Positions 57,901-64,000 of a DNA stretch of 64,000 nucleotides are shown one piece after another. How positions within the stretch are numbered: position 1 is the first letter of the stretch; each line of letters starts with the position of its first letter. The notes below the pieces were generated by a model. That model made no database searches, had not been told where the DNA came from, and saw only the letters and a list, made by a program, of their open reading frames with translations. The DNA comes from Sinonovacula constricta (taxonomy: Eukaryota; Mollusca; Bivalvia; Cardiida; Solecurtidae), in the NCBI GenBank assembly GCA_007844125.1, contig CM017558.1:52511334-52575333 (forward strand), written 5' to 3'. A program made the translations under genes and the position numbers.

Positions 57901-58675
57901 GGATTAGTTTGAAAAATATGTTGCAATCCTAATGCCTTTATTGGAAATTAAGTAAGAATTTAATTTATTGACAAATGTATGGGTGATGGGTTTGTAGGCA
58001 GAAGCATAATGTTCGACACTGTCAACAATCTTTTTAAGGCATTCAGGGCTGAACTGTCAAACTCTCAATTGGGGGATGAAGTTACCAATTGCAAAAAAAA
58101 TCATTTTGTGGCTGTTAATTTATAAATCTTGTGACCTGATGATATCTACTGCTAAAATAGTTTAACTTTTCCAATTACCAACGTATATGTAAACTCTAAG
58201 CACATGCCAACTTGTGTTAGAGAGAAGTGACAATCTCTTAACTGGCTCAGCAGTAGCTGATCAGCCTTACAAACACAGTGTAGATCTGAAAGGTGTCTGA
58301 TCAGGATCTACACTTTAGCTACTTACAAGTGTTTTGTTTGTTTGTGTGCATACCTAGTTATCTAAATGCTTGAAGTTGTGAGCAAATTACTAAAAAAATA
58401 TAAATGATAAATAATAATATAGCACAGTAAGGGTTAACATACCATCATATTCTGTAGGACAATGCTGGCAGGGGGATGCTCCAGTTCCCTGGCTATGGGG
58501 GGTGGTGTGTACTGCTTGCCCGTCACCAGAGTCCATGATACACCCAGGTAGATTCCCAGTGAGGCCACACTCAGGTGAGCAACAATAGTGAACACAGTAA
58601 ACAAGAGATCCAGCTGATACAGTACAGCCACCAAACCAAGAGTGCAACCAATTACAATCTTAACATTCATGACTC
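25245..58675 (-). CDS. SNX25: Sorting nexin of the SNX25 type (21 exons found, two small ones missing)
   Basis: Coding exons, minus strand: 58443-58670, 57606-57766, 56411-56542, 55651-55829, 54960-55146, 52007-52068, 50683-50768, 50119-50238, 49492-49583, 47627-47752, 46747-46897, 44643-44818, 44260-44400, 43426-43568, 31646-31756, 30961-31088, 30099-30161, 27625-27768, 26601-26782, 26081-26181, 25245-25403. They give about 957 residues in the order N-terminal membrane hairpin, PXA, RGS, coiled linker, PX, nexin-C. This is the RGS-PX sorting nexin layout, and WCENVGKWKAHI plus AEPMYSLIDEVYELHGMFKW point to SNX25. Family members act at endosomal or ER membranes; PX binds phosphoinositides, and human SNX25 has been linked to TGF-beta receptor turnover. 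The start ATG at 58670 follows a spliced, untranslated upstream exon (acceptor TTTGCAG at 58682-58676). Phases break between exons 9-10 and 13-14, each needing a 3n+1 exon. The gene is tail-to-tail with CCDC138 and head-to-head with ANKRD10. Confidence 0.9.
26855..27165. mobile_element. SINE pieces, two opposite orientations
   Basis: A plus-oriented body and tail (CCTGCAGTGCATTGGTGGTTC, TGACCATAATTGG) lies at 26862-26975. A minus-oriented head (reverse complement: TTGTAATTCCGCTGCC, then GGGTTTGAGTCACAG) follows at 27041-27160. Both match the family at 13690. They may be two insertions or one rearranged copy. Confidence 0.5.
27915..29759. mobile_element. Non-autonomous hAT-like DNA transposon
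   Basis: This 1,845-bp insertion is flanked by a perfect 8-bp duplication ATTTTGAT (27907-27914 and 29760-29767). Ends are imperfect inverted repeats: left TAGCGATGTTAACAAATATT, right (reverse complement) TAGGGATGTAAATCAAATCC. Both subterminal regions are rich in ATTCGAATA (27926, 27952, 27971; 29694, 29702, 29722). An 8-bp duplication and TAG/CAG-GGATG ends fit the hAT superfamily. No transposase frame is present, so it would need help in trans. It lies between SNX25 exons 17 and 18. Confidence 0.82.
29815..30047 (-). pseudogene. Two decayed copies of the start of SNX25 exon 18
   Basis: Minus-strand copy A (from 29897 down) keeps GACAGGTCCAGAGACTC against exon 18 GACAGGTCAAAGGACTC, and the preceding CTTTCTTAG acceptor. 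Its frame then stops. Copy B (from 30047 down) keeps CTTTCTTATG, GTCAGAG, GAAGGACT and CAGCCAAGCC. Both sit between exons 17 and 18. They look like old local duplications of that exon, now non-coding, although I cannot rule out chance for copy B. Confidence 0.45.
30961..43568 (-). CDS. SNX25: SNX25 exons 14-16: PX domain split by an 11.7-kb intron
   Basis: Exon 14 (43426-43568) has VPVFVIVIHLSG and VVTRKLQDFYAVHEKL, the first strands and the Arg-containing phosphoinositide motif of PX. Exon 15 (31646-31756) has LPRIPRFTGVDNKFLKESKE, the proline-rich loop and following helix. Exon 16 (30961-31088) has DERLAQSEALYGFLTPTPDY, the end of PX. Phases are 0-0 across the long intron (31757-43425), which is swollen by nested LINEs. 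PX directs the protein to endosomal membranes. Confidence 0.88.
33650..33860 (-). mobile_element. Degenerate SINE, minus orientation
   Basis: The reverse complement carries CTTGTAACTCCTCAGTCC, an AAGTTTGAGTGCTGG B-box relic and a GGTGTTTCTACCCAGCC body. These match the 13690 family head and body at low identity. Confidence 0.45.
34754..34830. repeat. GAT-rich microsatellite
   Basis: Interrupted (GAT)n with GAC and AAG variants. It is 400 bp from the trinucleotide tail of the RTE element and may be unrelated. Confidence 0.8.
35235..38250 (-). mobile_element. RTE-type LINE nested in the older LINE
   Basis: A roughly 3-kb insertion begins after AAAT (35231-35234), which recurs at 38251-38254. 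The host LINE reading frame resumes exactly there. On the minus strand it ends in a (GAT)n tail at 35237-35259 directly after the ORF stop. Absence of a 3' UTR and a short tandem-repeat tail are RTE traits. The frame is open back to the junction, with no ATG near its start, so a few 5' bases may be lost. Confidence 0.88.
35264..38134 (-). CDS. RTE-type endonuclease-reverse transcriptase
   Basis: A 956-codon uninterrupted frame. It also extends upstream without stops through SSIATWNVRTLNVD to the element edge at about 38250. The first codon of the quoted span is GTG. The apurinic-type endonuclease covers about 1-240: LAETHWN at 27-33, GDFN at 136-139, QIDYI at 205-209 and TDHF at 232-235. Reverse transcriptase covers about 470-770: KAPGIDNITAEVL, PVYKKGDKLDPANYRAIS, QFGFRPGRGTVDA, FIDFKAAFD (Asp 608), VGVRQGCLLSP and IRYADDTTL (YADD 707-710). 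The C-terminal tail has LKWFGHISRRPDD and RGRGRPPLRWQDQ, typical of RTE proteins often misnamed craniofacial development protein 2-like. All catalytic motifs are intact, so it is young or active. It lies antisense to the host LINE and parallel to SNX25. Confidence 0.93.
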   Translation of the reverse strand: MRTLNVDGKLEQVVMEMERFNLKILGLAETHWNKDVEEAFEKSNYVVIHSARKDTTCRQGVGFIIDKTVFQQLTHYECHSERIISATFKFDTQEFTFIQVYAPDSTYNESAIEDFYNQLQSIVNNTNKKANIILMGDFNAKVGGNSHENWPEVVGKYGLGTSNERGNNLLQFCSINNLVITNTIFRHKNKRRATWLSPDGATFNQIDYIIVKDSLRTKITNSRAFHSADVYTDHFLVIANLTISTGQPLRKKPSHTKRFDVDKLLNDPALTRRFELCLKNRFSELSDSEQNDIDTLYCSFKDTVNMTTQEIAGISKRKHVHGLDSQTIKLCDERRSARKELMIKPNNYQLRAQYNDLNKQVKKSVRSKKKANLEQLVESMEDDFRRNNTHNLFKNVRRLEGKKEKPINATKDVMGNIHTNTDEILDCWKKHFKSHLNTEFPHEEEAYDSLPDPPNNVETHTDITIQEVTNAIKRMKLHKAPGIDNITAEVLKAGGKPMCEMLVKIFNSAWKDKSIPKDWSKMIVTPVYKKGDKLDPANYRAISLLSIPGKVFCKILLDRIKQRAEDLMSESQFGFRPGRGTVDAIFIVRQLIEKANEHKVPLHFNFIDFKAAFDTIWRKALWKMMLAIGVDPTVVYLIEEMYKTTECAVTINGQLTEWFEVNVGVRQGCLLSPTLFNIFLEFVMKELRSHTNSSLALDNNLTNDIRYADDTTLISCIFEKLKLSSEALETACKKWGMKINSSKCKILSSENNIDITIDGNQIEHVNNFVFLGSNIPDTSTEIERRIGIASSAFGRLKTNIWNQLSITNKLKARLYNSLILPIVLYASETWSVTTSDIRKLEVFEMRCLRAILGVNKLERITNITIRKILNVQNISEVIRMRRLKWFGHISRRPDDSFVKTVLIQDFQGNRGRGRPPLRWQDQVRKDTGIPIATAIRQAQNRKKWSATVKGAKGHPA
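40693..40904. mobile_element. Small MITE
   Basis: A 212-bp segment has inverted ends: TAACTCTTAACCTGCCAC on the left and, reverse-complemented, TTAACTCCTAACCTGCTAG on the right. Its interior shares GTCTGATCAGTATCTACATT with dispersed fragments at 15498, 17937, 54668, 57838 and 58280. Confidence 0.6.
40905..43425. other. SNX25 intron 14, proximal part
   Basis: AT-rich intron sequence. No exon, recognisable element or RNA gene was seen between the MITE and exon 14. Confidence 0.5.
44260..44818 (-). CDS. SNX25: SNX25 exons 12-13: coiled linker between RGS and PX
   Basis: Exon 12 (44643-44818) has FFEPKEGWSDGEEE and RLQQLDQRIGNKRQALEAV. Exon 13 (44260-44400) has EEDLEEEVRGLEAEKRNLEA, then WCENVGKWKAHIYE. 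Heptad-like Leu spacing supports a coiled coil. The WCENxGKW block just before PX is a hallmark of the SNX25 group. Exon 13 ends in phase 0 at a consensus GTAAGT, whereas exon 14 needs one extra base. A short exon is therefore missing, or a weaker donor (GAGA|GTACTG) is used. Confidence 0.82.
44878..45803. repeat. 44-bp minisatellite, about 21 copies, in a SNX25 intron
   Basis: The unit is CTTGACTTCTATGTATCATC followed by AAGTAACATCAAACCTAGCA and AATC. Early units keep CCTTGACTTC and tend to alternate ATGTATC with ATCTATC. From about 45450 the units change to CCATGACTTC and AAGTGGCATAAAACC. The array starts 60 bp from exon 12. Confidence 0.95.
46084..46390. repeat. Dispersed repeat bounded by GCTCACCT...AGGTGAGCT
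   Basis: It starts TTGCTCACCTAAAGACC and ends GATCAGGTGAGCTAAAA, an inverted pair. The interior has degenerate CTGTGAAGATCAGACCAAA and GTGTTCAC blocks. The same edges and interior recur at 48795-49290 and, in part, at 51110-51580. Confidence 0.65.
46420..46600. repeat. Fragment of the tRNA-SINE body seen at 58735
   Basis: It shares GTCCCACTAACAGTATTTCAGTT, CACTGAGCCAACC and AAGGGAGCTGTATCA with 58735-58930. The tRNA head is not evident here. Confidence 0.5.
46747..49583 (-). CDS. SNX25: SNX25 exons 9-11: RGS domain, with a gap
   Basis: Exon 9 (49492-49583) gives VYPFSAIMESATGREYFKTF, exon 10 (47627-47752) gives AADTYQRYISSSASRVKNF, and exon 11 (46747-46897) gives FFEAQQTIAKLLEEQHYPSF ending VSDVYNNYVTLL. 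These are the first and last helices of an RGS fold, the G-alpha binding module. Exon 9 ends with two spare bases while exon 10 starts in phase 0. The central RGS helices (normally with a FW or YW-containing strand) are also absent, so a 3n+1 exon should lie in 47753-49491. That interval is mostly repeats and I could not find it. Confidence 0.75.
47835..48025 (+). mobile_element. SINE copy, plus orientation
   Basis: It has the GTTGCTGATTTGTTACTATT head, GGTGGTTCTCCCAGAC and TGTCTGGGATCC body and TAACGACCATAATTTC tail of the 13690 family, all diverged. Confidence 0.55.
48535..48670 (-). mobile_element. SINE head, minus orientation
   Basis: The reverse complement carries CTTGTAACTCCTCAGCCC, a GGGTTTGAGTCTCAG B box and CAGCTGACCTGCAGTGTG, matching the 13690 family. 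The body is missing. Confidence 0.6.
48780..49290. repeat. Second GCTCACCTGA...TCAGGTGAG repeat
   Basis: The edges are TTGCTCACCTGAGGATCACC and GCTCAGGTGAGGTAAAA. The interior has GTGGCTTCTAGCGTGTCCAC, GACCCCATGTGACCCAGTTG and AAGATTCCTTGCAGACAAGC, which are units of the tandem repeat at 51110. Confidence 0.7.
51110..51580. repeat. ~140-bp tandem repeat, about 3.3 copies
   Basis: Each unit runs through TTCACAAGCTTTTTCTAAG, GACCTAGT(G)ACCT, ACCCCACATGACCCA, CATCCAAGATTTCATGCAG and ACATTCTGACCAAG. Starts lie near 51140, 51290, 51430 and 51555. The same unit is inside the repeats at 46084 and 48780, so this may be a longer relative of that element. Confidence 0.75.
51933..51976. repeat. (TA)n microsatellite
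   Basis: About 22 TA dinucleotides in the intron beside SNX25 exon 6. Confidence 0.95.
52225..53085. repeat. Possible old inverted-repeat element
   Basis: The left end TAATGGGCTATACATTGTGTG resembles the reverse complement of the right end (AAGGGTTATAGATTGTGCGTG). Inside, GTGTGCACAATC faces TTGCACAATGTATG. Identity is modest and no target duplication was found. Confidence 0.35.
53412..54622. mobile_element. Non-autonomous TIR element with AAAAGGCCC repeats
   Basis: The left end (53417-53490) holds GTCAAAAAGGCCC, AAAACGGCCC, AAAAGGCCCGG and CAAAAAGGCC in direct order. The right end (54513-54615) holds the inverted series GGGGCTTTG, GGCCTTTC, GCCGTTTT, GGGGCCTTTT and GGGCCTTTTTAAG. The interior of about 1 kb is very AT-rich and has no gene. 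The terminal design of repeated short units in opposite orientation is the same as in the 59181 element. TAAGT flanks both ends, but the exact target duplication is unresolved. Confidence 0.72.
54960..57766 (-). CDS. SNX25: SNX25 exons 2-5: PXA domain
   Basis: Exons 57606-57766, 56411-56542, 55651-55829 and 54960-55146 join in frame. Key blocks are TRNMDLVIQDVLDLVLRDF, WYKDLSDDQQPLL, DLWLVIGEIKGRL, LVDILINHFKKI, SPETELAFLRKVSEVLLIIV and DYINRKLLSYIEYREQIS. This is the PX-associated helical domain found between the membrane anchor and RGS in SNX13, 14, 19 and 25. In that family it is associated with lipid transfer and membrane contact. A conserved Leu/Ile pattern is kept and no break was seen. 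Confidence 0.88.
55440..55600 (-). mobile_element. Degenerate SINE, minus orientation
   Basis: It carries CCACAGGTCTGCTGAAAGACC like the copy at 48560, and a worn tRNA-like region (GGACCTGAAAGTTAATCC). Low identity. Confidence 0.4.
56543..57605. other. SNX25 intron between exons 2 and 3, no exon seen
   Basis: Exons 57606-57766 and 56411-56542 join directly in frame (QLL + SDLWLVIG). The open stretch at 57020-57232 is therefore not coding. Nothing else was recognised. Confidence 0.6.
58443..58675 (-). CDS. SNX25: SNX25 exon 1: start codon and membrane anchor
   Basis: The ATG at 58670 is five bases after the acceptor, so the true first exon is untranslated and lies further upstream. It was not identified. 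Residues about 4-20 (KIVIGCTLGLVAVLY) and 22-44 (LLFTVFTIVAHLSVASLGIY) are hydrophobic, giving one or two membrane passes. Residues 50-76 are proline-rich (KQYTPPPIARELEHPP). The donor is ATG|GTATGT, phase 0. Confidence 0.85.
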
Positions 58676-58734
58676 CTGCAAACAAACAAGAGAAATAAGA
58701 TTTGCAAGATGGTTTGTTACTTGGTTAATTTGTT

Positions 58735-59030
58735 AATCATCCCACCAACAGTATTTCAGTTTTCTGGACTCATCTTCACTTGAAGCAGATATAGTACTGC
58801 CTTTACTGTGCATACGATGAACACCTGGCATGATACCACACAAAGTCACATTATCCTGCCACCGGGCCAATCTGACATGGAACTACCCTTATTTTTGCTG
58901 GAGCATTTGTAAGAGAGCTATACCACCCTTTTAAGTTAACGACTTTGGTATATCGCAACCCGGGATTGAACCTGGATCCTCCTGTACTTGGAACCAATGC
59001 TCTTCCCATTGCACTACCACGTCCCAATTA
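58735..59030 (-). mobile_element. tRNA-derived SINE, second family
   Basis: On the minus strand, 59028-58957 reads like a tRNA. GGGACGTGGTAGTGCAATGG is followed by AGAGCATTGG and the B box GGTTCAATCCCGGG. The body contains AAGGGTGGTATAGCTCTCTTAC, GGCCCGGTGGCAGG and CTGAAATACTGTTGGTGGGA, shared with 46420-46600. It is too diverged in the anticodon region to call a tRNA gene. Confidence 0.75.
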
Positions 59031-59373
59031 ATTCTTCTTTATCCTTCATTACTTTATATATTATATATATTTAAATATTTATATGAGTAACATTTACCCT
59101 CCTAGCTAAAACTTTATCTCCACCCCGACTCTCTAAGCCTTTTACTTATATATCTTCCTAACACCATGAAATTTTTTATTGGGTGTAAGTCAATCCAGCC
59201 ACAAACCAGTCTGGCCACAAGTCAATCCGGCCACAAAAGAAGTCAACTCGGCCACAAAAAAGTCAATCCGGCCAAACTGCCCTCGGAAAGCAGTCAAACT
59301 GACCAAATTTTTATATATAGCCTTATACTGAACAAATATTTATGACTTAATTTTGTGTTTTATTTAGTAAGTG

Positions 59374-59376
<3 letters not shown>

Positions 59377-59441
<65 letters not shown>
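59377..59441. repeat. (AT)n microsatellite
   Basis: About 32 AT units inside the left part of the MULE-like element. Confidence 0.95.
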
Positions 59442-59444
<3 letters not shown>

Positions 59445-60304
59445 TTAGTTATTGTTATTCTGTAATGCCTTTTTTATTTGTATAAGGTCATTTTAATTTC
59501 ATGATGTATTTTATGCTGTTTTTGTTTGTCTAATAAAAGATTAATTGTATCGTAATAAAAATAGATTGAATATTGTTTTTGTAAAATTTTTATTTCATTG
59601 ACATTGTAAACTGTCTGCATATTTTTTATGTGTTTTAAGTTTGATATTACCTTTAAAGATATAAAACAAGTCTATATGATTGCACATGCGTAATTACTTA
59701 ATTACTAGCATGTTTCTGTGATGTTGTTCAGTGCACTAATTATGGTTTTAACACCCATAATCAAACCATGGCCAACTTATTCTTTGTAATTGCCAAACTT
59801 GCATCAGTAATTAAAAAAGCTAATGTGTTAATAAAGCAGTTTGTTTAATCAAACAATAATACAAAGAACGACCAAATAAAAAGTTTAGCGGTTTGTGTTT
59901 AACGTGGGTATATAAGTATTAACGGATGAAAAATGGTACAACAAATCACCATGTGCGAGGCGTGCGTACACTGTTGACAGCCAGTTGTGGAGACTGATGA
60001 AGCTGTCTCCTGTGATCGATGTGAGTGATGGCTACACAGGGCGTGAGACACATGTAAATGCTTAAAAACCTAATATAAAGTATTACACCAACAACTTACC
60101 TGTTTGTTGGCAAATCCATCAAATCTACAGTTAAGCAATTATCAATATTAATAAATAGAAAGACGAAAGTAATAATAATAAATTCCACTGAGTTTAGAAA
60201 AGAAATGGGGTATTATTTCAATAAGAAAAAACTAAAAAAAAATGTGTTGTTTTTTCTTGGTTCAAAATTGTTTATGTCTTTACTTTCTTTAGGAAAGATG
60301 ACCA

Positions 60305-61247
60305 TGCTCCACAACATGGAGATGTACTGTGAAGTTGAAAGCCCTAACATGCAATGTGGGTGTAACAGACAAGGAAAGAAAGATTTATCCCAACTCAAAA
60401 GAACATGTACATGCGCCATCGATAGACAAAAAAACATATTTTTTGTTTTTAGTATTTTACATGAATACTACGTTTAAGATGAAAATCCTATTTGATCAGC
60501 GGCCAAAAGAACCCAAAGATATGAAATTTGTGGTGAGTATAAAGATGCCATGTTTAAATATAATTATAAAGGTAGACTTATCAACAAGGTGAAGCTCAAA
60601 CATTTGCACAAAAAATAATGTTAAATTGTAATTGTTCATTTTAAATTTGTTTACTGCAGAATGTTCATGTTAACTGTAGCTTGATGAACGCTCCGTGCCA
60701 GAAGGAGGACCTGGACACTACTGACAATGTCCAGCCCGTGTTCCAGTATAGACAAATCAAATGTGGTCAGTTTGTTTAATATTACACATCAGTTGTTTAC
60801 CAGTTTAATTAATCAAAGGCTAAAATTACATTAGTTATTTATTAAGTATCACCTGTTTAACTTACTTTTTTTAGTTTTAATGCAATTTTTAATGTTTACT
60901 TTTTAGAATTACCACCAGATGATGCAAATTGGTCAAAGAACAATGCCAAGGGATGGCCAATGCTAGTCTATGAAGACCTTGTGGACTACCTGATACTAAA
61001 GAAAGCATATGAAGGGAAAGAAATGAGAGCATTTCGATCTTTGTACGGGAAAAACTATGTTGAAAGTAAATGGCTTGAAGATGTGTATGACTGTAAGACC
61101 TGCATTTTTTCAAGTCATCAGTGTCCCCAAGTCAGCTTAAGTGATACAATCAGTGAATCATTTTATAATTACGTGGTGACAACTTATCTGCGTCTATTAT
61201 CAATATCAGTTACTGGACAAATGGCTTGTCTGCGATCAGCCAATTGA
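60305..61247 (+). CDS. Small three-exon gene inside the MULE-like element
   Basis: Exons about 60305-60532, 60660-60765 and 60907-61247 (TGA) join in frame with GT-AG borders and matching phases. The first exon gives TTWRCTVKLKALTC, then KEHVHAP. This W-x-C...C...H-x-H spacing is like the second half of a FLYWCH zinc finger. Exons 2-3 give VHVNCSLMNAPCQKEDLD and WPMLVYEDLVDYLI. The latter, with EGKEMRAFRSLYGKNYVES, recalls the N-terminal region of invertebrate SWIM/YqaJ-type proteins that are often carried by transposons. The frame is closed upstream by a TGA at 60298, so the start is unknown and the 5' part is probably lost. It may be a captured host gene fragment. The product assignment is tentative. 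Confidence 0.45.
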
Positions 61248-61795
61248 AGAAGGTGTTGTGCCTGTTGAGAGTGGTACCAGATGAAGCGGCCGTCCACTCC
61301 TAAATGAGGAATGACAAAGTCTCACTTTTTAGTATGATTATAAAACTGTAAATAATACAATATTTGAATGATTACTTTTGAATAAGTGTTCCTTTTGCAT
61401 GTGTCTTTTTTTTTCTTTGTAAAATATGTGATATAACAACAATAACTACTACTACTACACAAACCGATGATTATGACAATGAAAAATAATAATAATGATA
61501 ATAATAATAAAAATGAATAAAAAATTATAGTAGAAGTAGTAACGCAAACATAATAAAAATAACCAACCCTATGATTATCTATTTTTCTACAACAACTACA
61601 ACACAAAATAATAGCACAAATCACAAAATAAGTATGCTAACAAAAGTTATAATGTTAATAAAAGGCATAAACATAAATATGTGGTCGGTTTGACCAATTT
61701 CCCAAGTCATTGTGGCCAGATTTACTTTTTTGTGGCCGGATTGACTTGTGGCTGGATTTGTTTGTGGCCAGATTGACTGTAACTACTTTTTATTT

Positions 61796-62698
61796 GATAT
61801 GCATATCAGGTAAAATGTGAAGAAGCAAGTACATATATATATTTGATGAAATGTGAAATATGTTAGACTTGGCCTTATTTATAGGACACCCACTGACCCA
61901 GTCTGGGTTTTGGAGCTGAAATCACAATTTATTTGAACATATGCAAAAGATTAAAATGACAACACCACTGTATACCGTAAGAGGCATCAGTGATTCCTGA
62001 ATTTGAACAAAAGACTAAAAAATGCTAATGTCTTTGAATTGATAGCAGATTTGATATGTCTGAATGTTGAAATTGTGTTCAAAGCAATCCGAAGGCGAAG
62101 ATCCGAAAGCAACCACTCGCCCCGATTGGGCCAAACCAACATATTCCAAAGGCCTCAATAAATGTCAGTTGCATGTATACATCTATAAATAGAAATGACT
62201 GACAAACTGAAGCGCAGTATTACATTTTCTTGGCTTTCCAAAAAGCTGTGCTGAAATGATTTTGTTGTTGCTCTCCCCTAGTGTAGGAAGTGATTTTGCA
62301 CCTAGTTTTGACCCCTGAATCTATTTATTTTTATGGGTTCCTTAGTTGAACTATTATTTACATAAATTATAACGAACAAAATCGAAGGTACATTTGCGAA
62401 CCATTAAAAGATGCGTGTACTCTATGATTCAGTTGATCAATACGTATAAGATAAGTCTAACAGATTATCAAAAACATAAATGCATTTCTTATAATAACAG
62501 TCGGTTTATACGCACTTGAATACATATTTGTTCGTTTACATATTAAACGATTCGTAAACTGCATATTACCAAGAACCCGTATGTTGTGTACATGTGAACA
62601 AGTGTTTGGAAAAAAGATGTTGCGACCACCGGCTCCAATGTAAAATCACTCTTGTTGTTTATTTCATTTCTTTTTCTAATCATTAACATTTTCTAATC
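61796..62698. other. Spacer between the MULE-like element and ANKRD10
   Basis: This should hold the ANKRD10 promoter and probably the SNX25 promoter with its missing non-coding first exon, unless that lies nearer 58.7 kb. No TATA box, CpG island or exon could be assigned by eye. Confidence 0.45.
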
Positions 62699-63809
62699 AT
62701 GAACTTGCCACAAGCTGCCATGAATTGGGGTGCAGCCAATGAATCTTTTTTAGAGACGAGGTTTCCATTGCATCGTGCCTGCCGAGACGGAGAGGTCGAA
62801 AAACTCGGCTCTTTGTTGGAGAGTGGCGAACACGACCTTTACGAAGAGGACGATTTTTATGGCTGGACGCCCGTTCACTGGTGCTCATATTTTGGAAAGG
62901 TGATATGTTTGTAATGGAATAGTTAATTTTAGTTTTGGCGGTACAAGGAGTTTTTTCTTTGCATTTTTGTCTATTTTGATCTCAAATTATGAAATCAACC
63001 AATGAACGCGGATCACATCACGTGACATGTATTTTGCGGCTAGTTGTGCTAAAAATAGCCAGATACATGCTTAGCTGTCAGAATAAATAGTATTTATGTA
63101 CTGTACAACATAAACACTGGAGCAACAACATAAAAGCTAGAGCATACACTATGGAGGTGTATTCATGCATAATAGTTTGTTGTAGTTAGGTCATCAAAGA
63201 TGTTTTCATATATTGTTAACATTTTAGTGATTTGTTGGTGGCTTTTTCATCTACAGAAACAAAACTGATGAATGGTAAAATGCCTAAAAGTATAAAATAA
63301 TTAACTATTGAACAGATTAACTGTGCACAAATGTACATGCATTACAAATTTCTGACATAGATATGTCCCAATGTTAATATTATGTGCTTTGTTTTTTCTC
63401 TTAATCATTTATTTACTAGCTTGATAATATGAGACCTGTCATTTACCTTCTTTATATACAAAATTTCAAAATTAAGACTTTTTCTTATGTGATTCTCCTG
63501 AGGTCAGTGAAACAACTCTTAAGTTTAAGATTAAAACTGTTATCATTATATACAACATAATTGCATCAGAAAGCAGATTTAAGCATTTGTCTACATGATT
63601 TGAGACACCACCATTGATGCTAATTTTACTAATTTGCAAACTTGTTCTATATATAGTTGTCCTGCTTGATGAAATTATTGGACTGCGGTGCAAATTGTGA
63701 TGTGTCAACAGACCGTTTGAATCAAACACCCGCCCACATAGCAGCTTATGGCGGGGATGTGCATTGCCTTAAATGTCTCCTGCATTATGGGGCATTAATA
63801 AGCCGTCAG
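62699..63809 (+). CDS. ANKRD10: ANKRD10-like ankyrin-repeat protein, first two exons (continues past window)
   Basis: Exon 1 is 62699-62899 (ATG at 62699, donor AAG|GTGATA) and exon 2 is 63657-63809 (acceptor TATATATAG, donor CAG|GTAAAA). Both are in phase 0 and give 118 residues so far. Residues about 21-67 carry FPLHRACRDGEVEKLGSLL, then YGWTPVHWCSYFGK. Exon 2 gives LMKLLDCGANCDVSTDRLNQ and TPAHIAAYGGDVHCLKCLL, clear ankyrin repeats. The pairing of FPLHRACRDG with FYGWTPVHW and a VSTxRxxQTPAHIAA repeat matches ANKRD10, a nuclear ankyrin protein of uncertain role. The start is supported by the nearby methionine and by the length of the N-terminus. Further repeats and the low-complexity tail lie beyond 64000. 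Confidence 0.85.
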
Positions 63810-64000
63810 GTAAAATAGTTGTGTACACAATGCCAGGAACTAATAGATGCACTTCACAATTTCATAGTCATTTTGACAACATCTCCTATAATTTATTTTT
63901 TCTAAAGACATTGAAATTGTTAATTGAACTGCAACTATTATTTCCTACTTTTAAAAGTGGAAAGAATTAATTTTAAAAATCTTCTGTACAATCTTATATA

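Larger units (their letters stand above)
59181..61785. mobile_element. MULE-like TIR element carrying a spliced FLYWCH-type gene
   Basis: A 2.6-kb unit lies between SNX25 and ANKRD10. Both ends are stacks of a 17-18-bp unit. On the left (59188-59275) the units are GTCAATCCAGCCACAAA, GTCAATCCGGCCACAAAA and GTCAACTCGGCCACAAAA. On the right (61700-61778) are the inverted TTTGTGGCCGGATTGAC and relatives. The flanks TTTTTATTG (59173-59181) and TTTTTATTT (61787-61795) give a 9-bp near-duplication. Long subterminal repeats, an 8-10-bp duplication and a FLYWCH-like finger inside all fit Mutator-like elements. No MULE transposase was found, so this copy is non-autonomous or a gene-capturing derivative. 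Confidence 0.75.

Noticed and set aside
58957..59028. Possible tRNA gene
   Set aside because: The B box is good, but the sequence is fused to a SINE body shared with 46420-46600, and a proper cloverleaf could not be drawn.

Overview
The window looks like nuclear DNA of a lophotrochozoan animal, most likely a bivalve mollusc. Three intron-rich metazoan genes have short exons and canonical GT-AG junctions. The DNA is AT-rich and packed with tRNA-type SINEs, MITEs, minisatellites, LINEs, gypsy and BEL retroelements and TIR transposons. Dispersed repeats beginning GCTCACCTGA and roughly 140-bp tandem units are of a kind I associate with bivalve genomes. No operons, CRISPR arrays or prokaryotic signals were seen, so the organism call is an inference.

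Host genes. (1) 712-17231, + strand: the last seven visible exons of a CCDC138-like gene; all exon phases agree. (2) 25245-58675, - strand: a nearly complete SNX25-type sorting nexin with 21 coding exons (membrane anchor, PXA, RGS, PX, nexin-C), tail-to-tail with CCDC138. Two phase breaks show that two small exons were not found. (3) 62699 onward, + strand: the first two exons of an ANKRD10-like ankyrin gene, head-to-head with SNX25 and running off the window.

Mobile DNA. The CCDC138 intron 3016-13314 holds a full-length, very young Ty3/gypsy element (3206-13052, antisense to the gene). Its two 1,049-bp LTRs look identical, it has a 4-bp target duplication, a tRNA-Leu primer site and a polypurine tract. 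It carries gag, protease and RT-RNaseH-integrase frames plus an extra 3' ORF, in the env position, that encodes C2H2 zinc fingers. Its leader is built from two arrays rich in the palindrome TTCGGATCCGAA. This element is the best candidate for something undescribed. The gap between CCDC138 and SNX25 holds a decayed BEL/Pao fragment bounded by an inverted repeat, and a 48-bp minisatellite. SNX25 introns hold a hAT-like element with a perfect 8-bp duplication, decayed copies of one SNX25 exon, a CR1/L2-type LINE interrupted by an antisense RTE-type LINE with an intact long ORF, a 44-bp minisatellite, several SINEs, and a TIR element with AAAAGGCCC repeats. Between SNX25 and ANKRD10 lies a 2.6-kb MULE-like element. 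It has TIRs made of GTCAATCCGGCCACAAA units, and it encodes a small spliced gene with a FLYWCH-like finger.

The window is therefore three unrelated conserved genes whose introns and spacers have been filled by successive, sometimes nested, insertions. Coordinates of exons and repeats were read by eye. Similarity claims rest on motif recognition, not on database searches.
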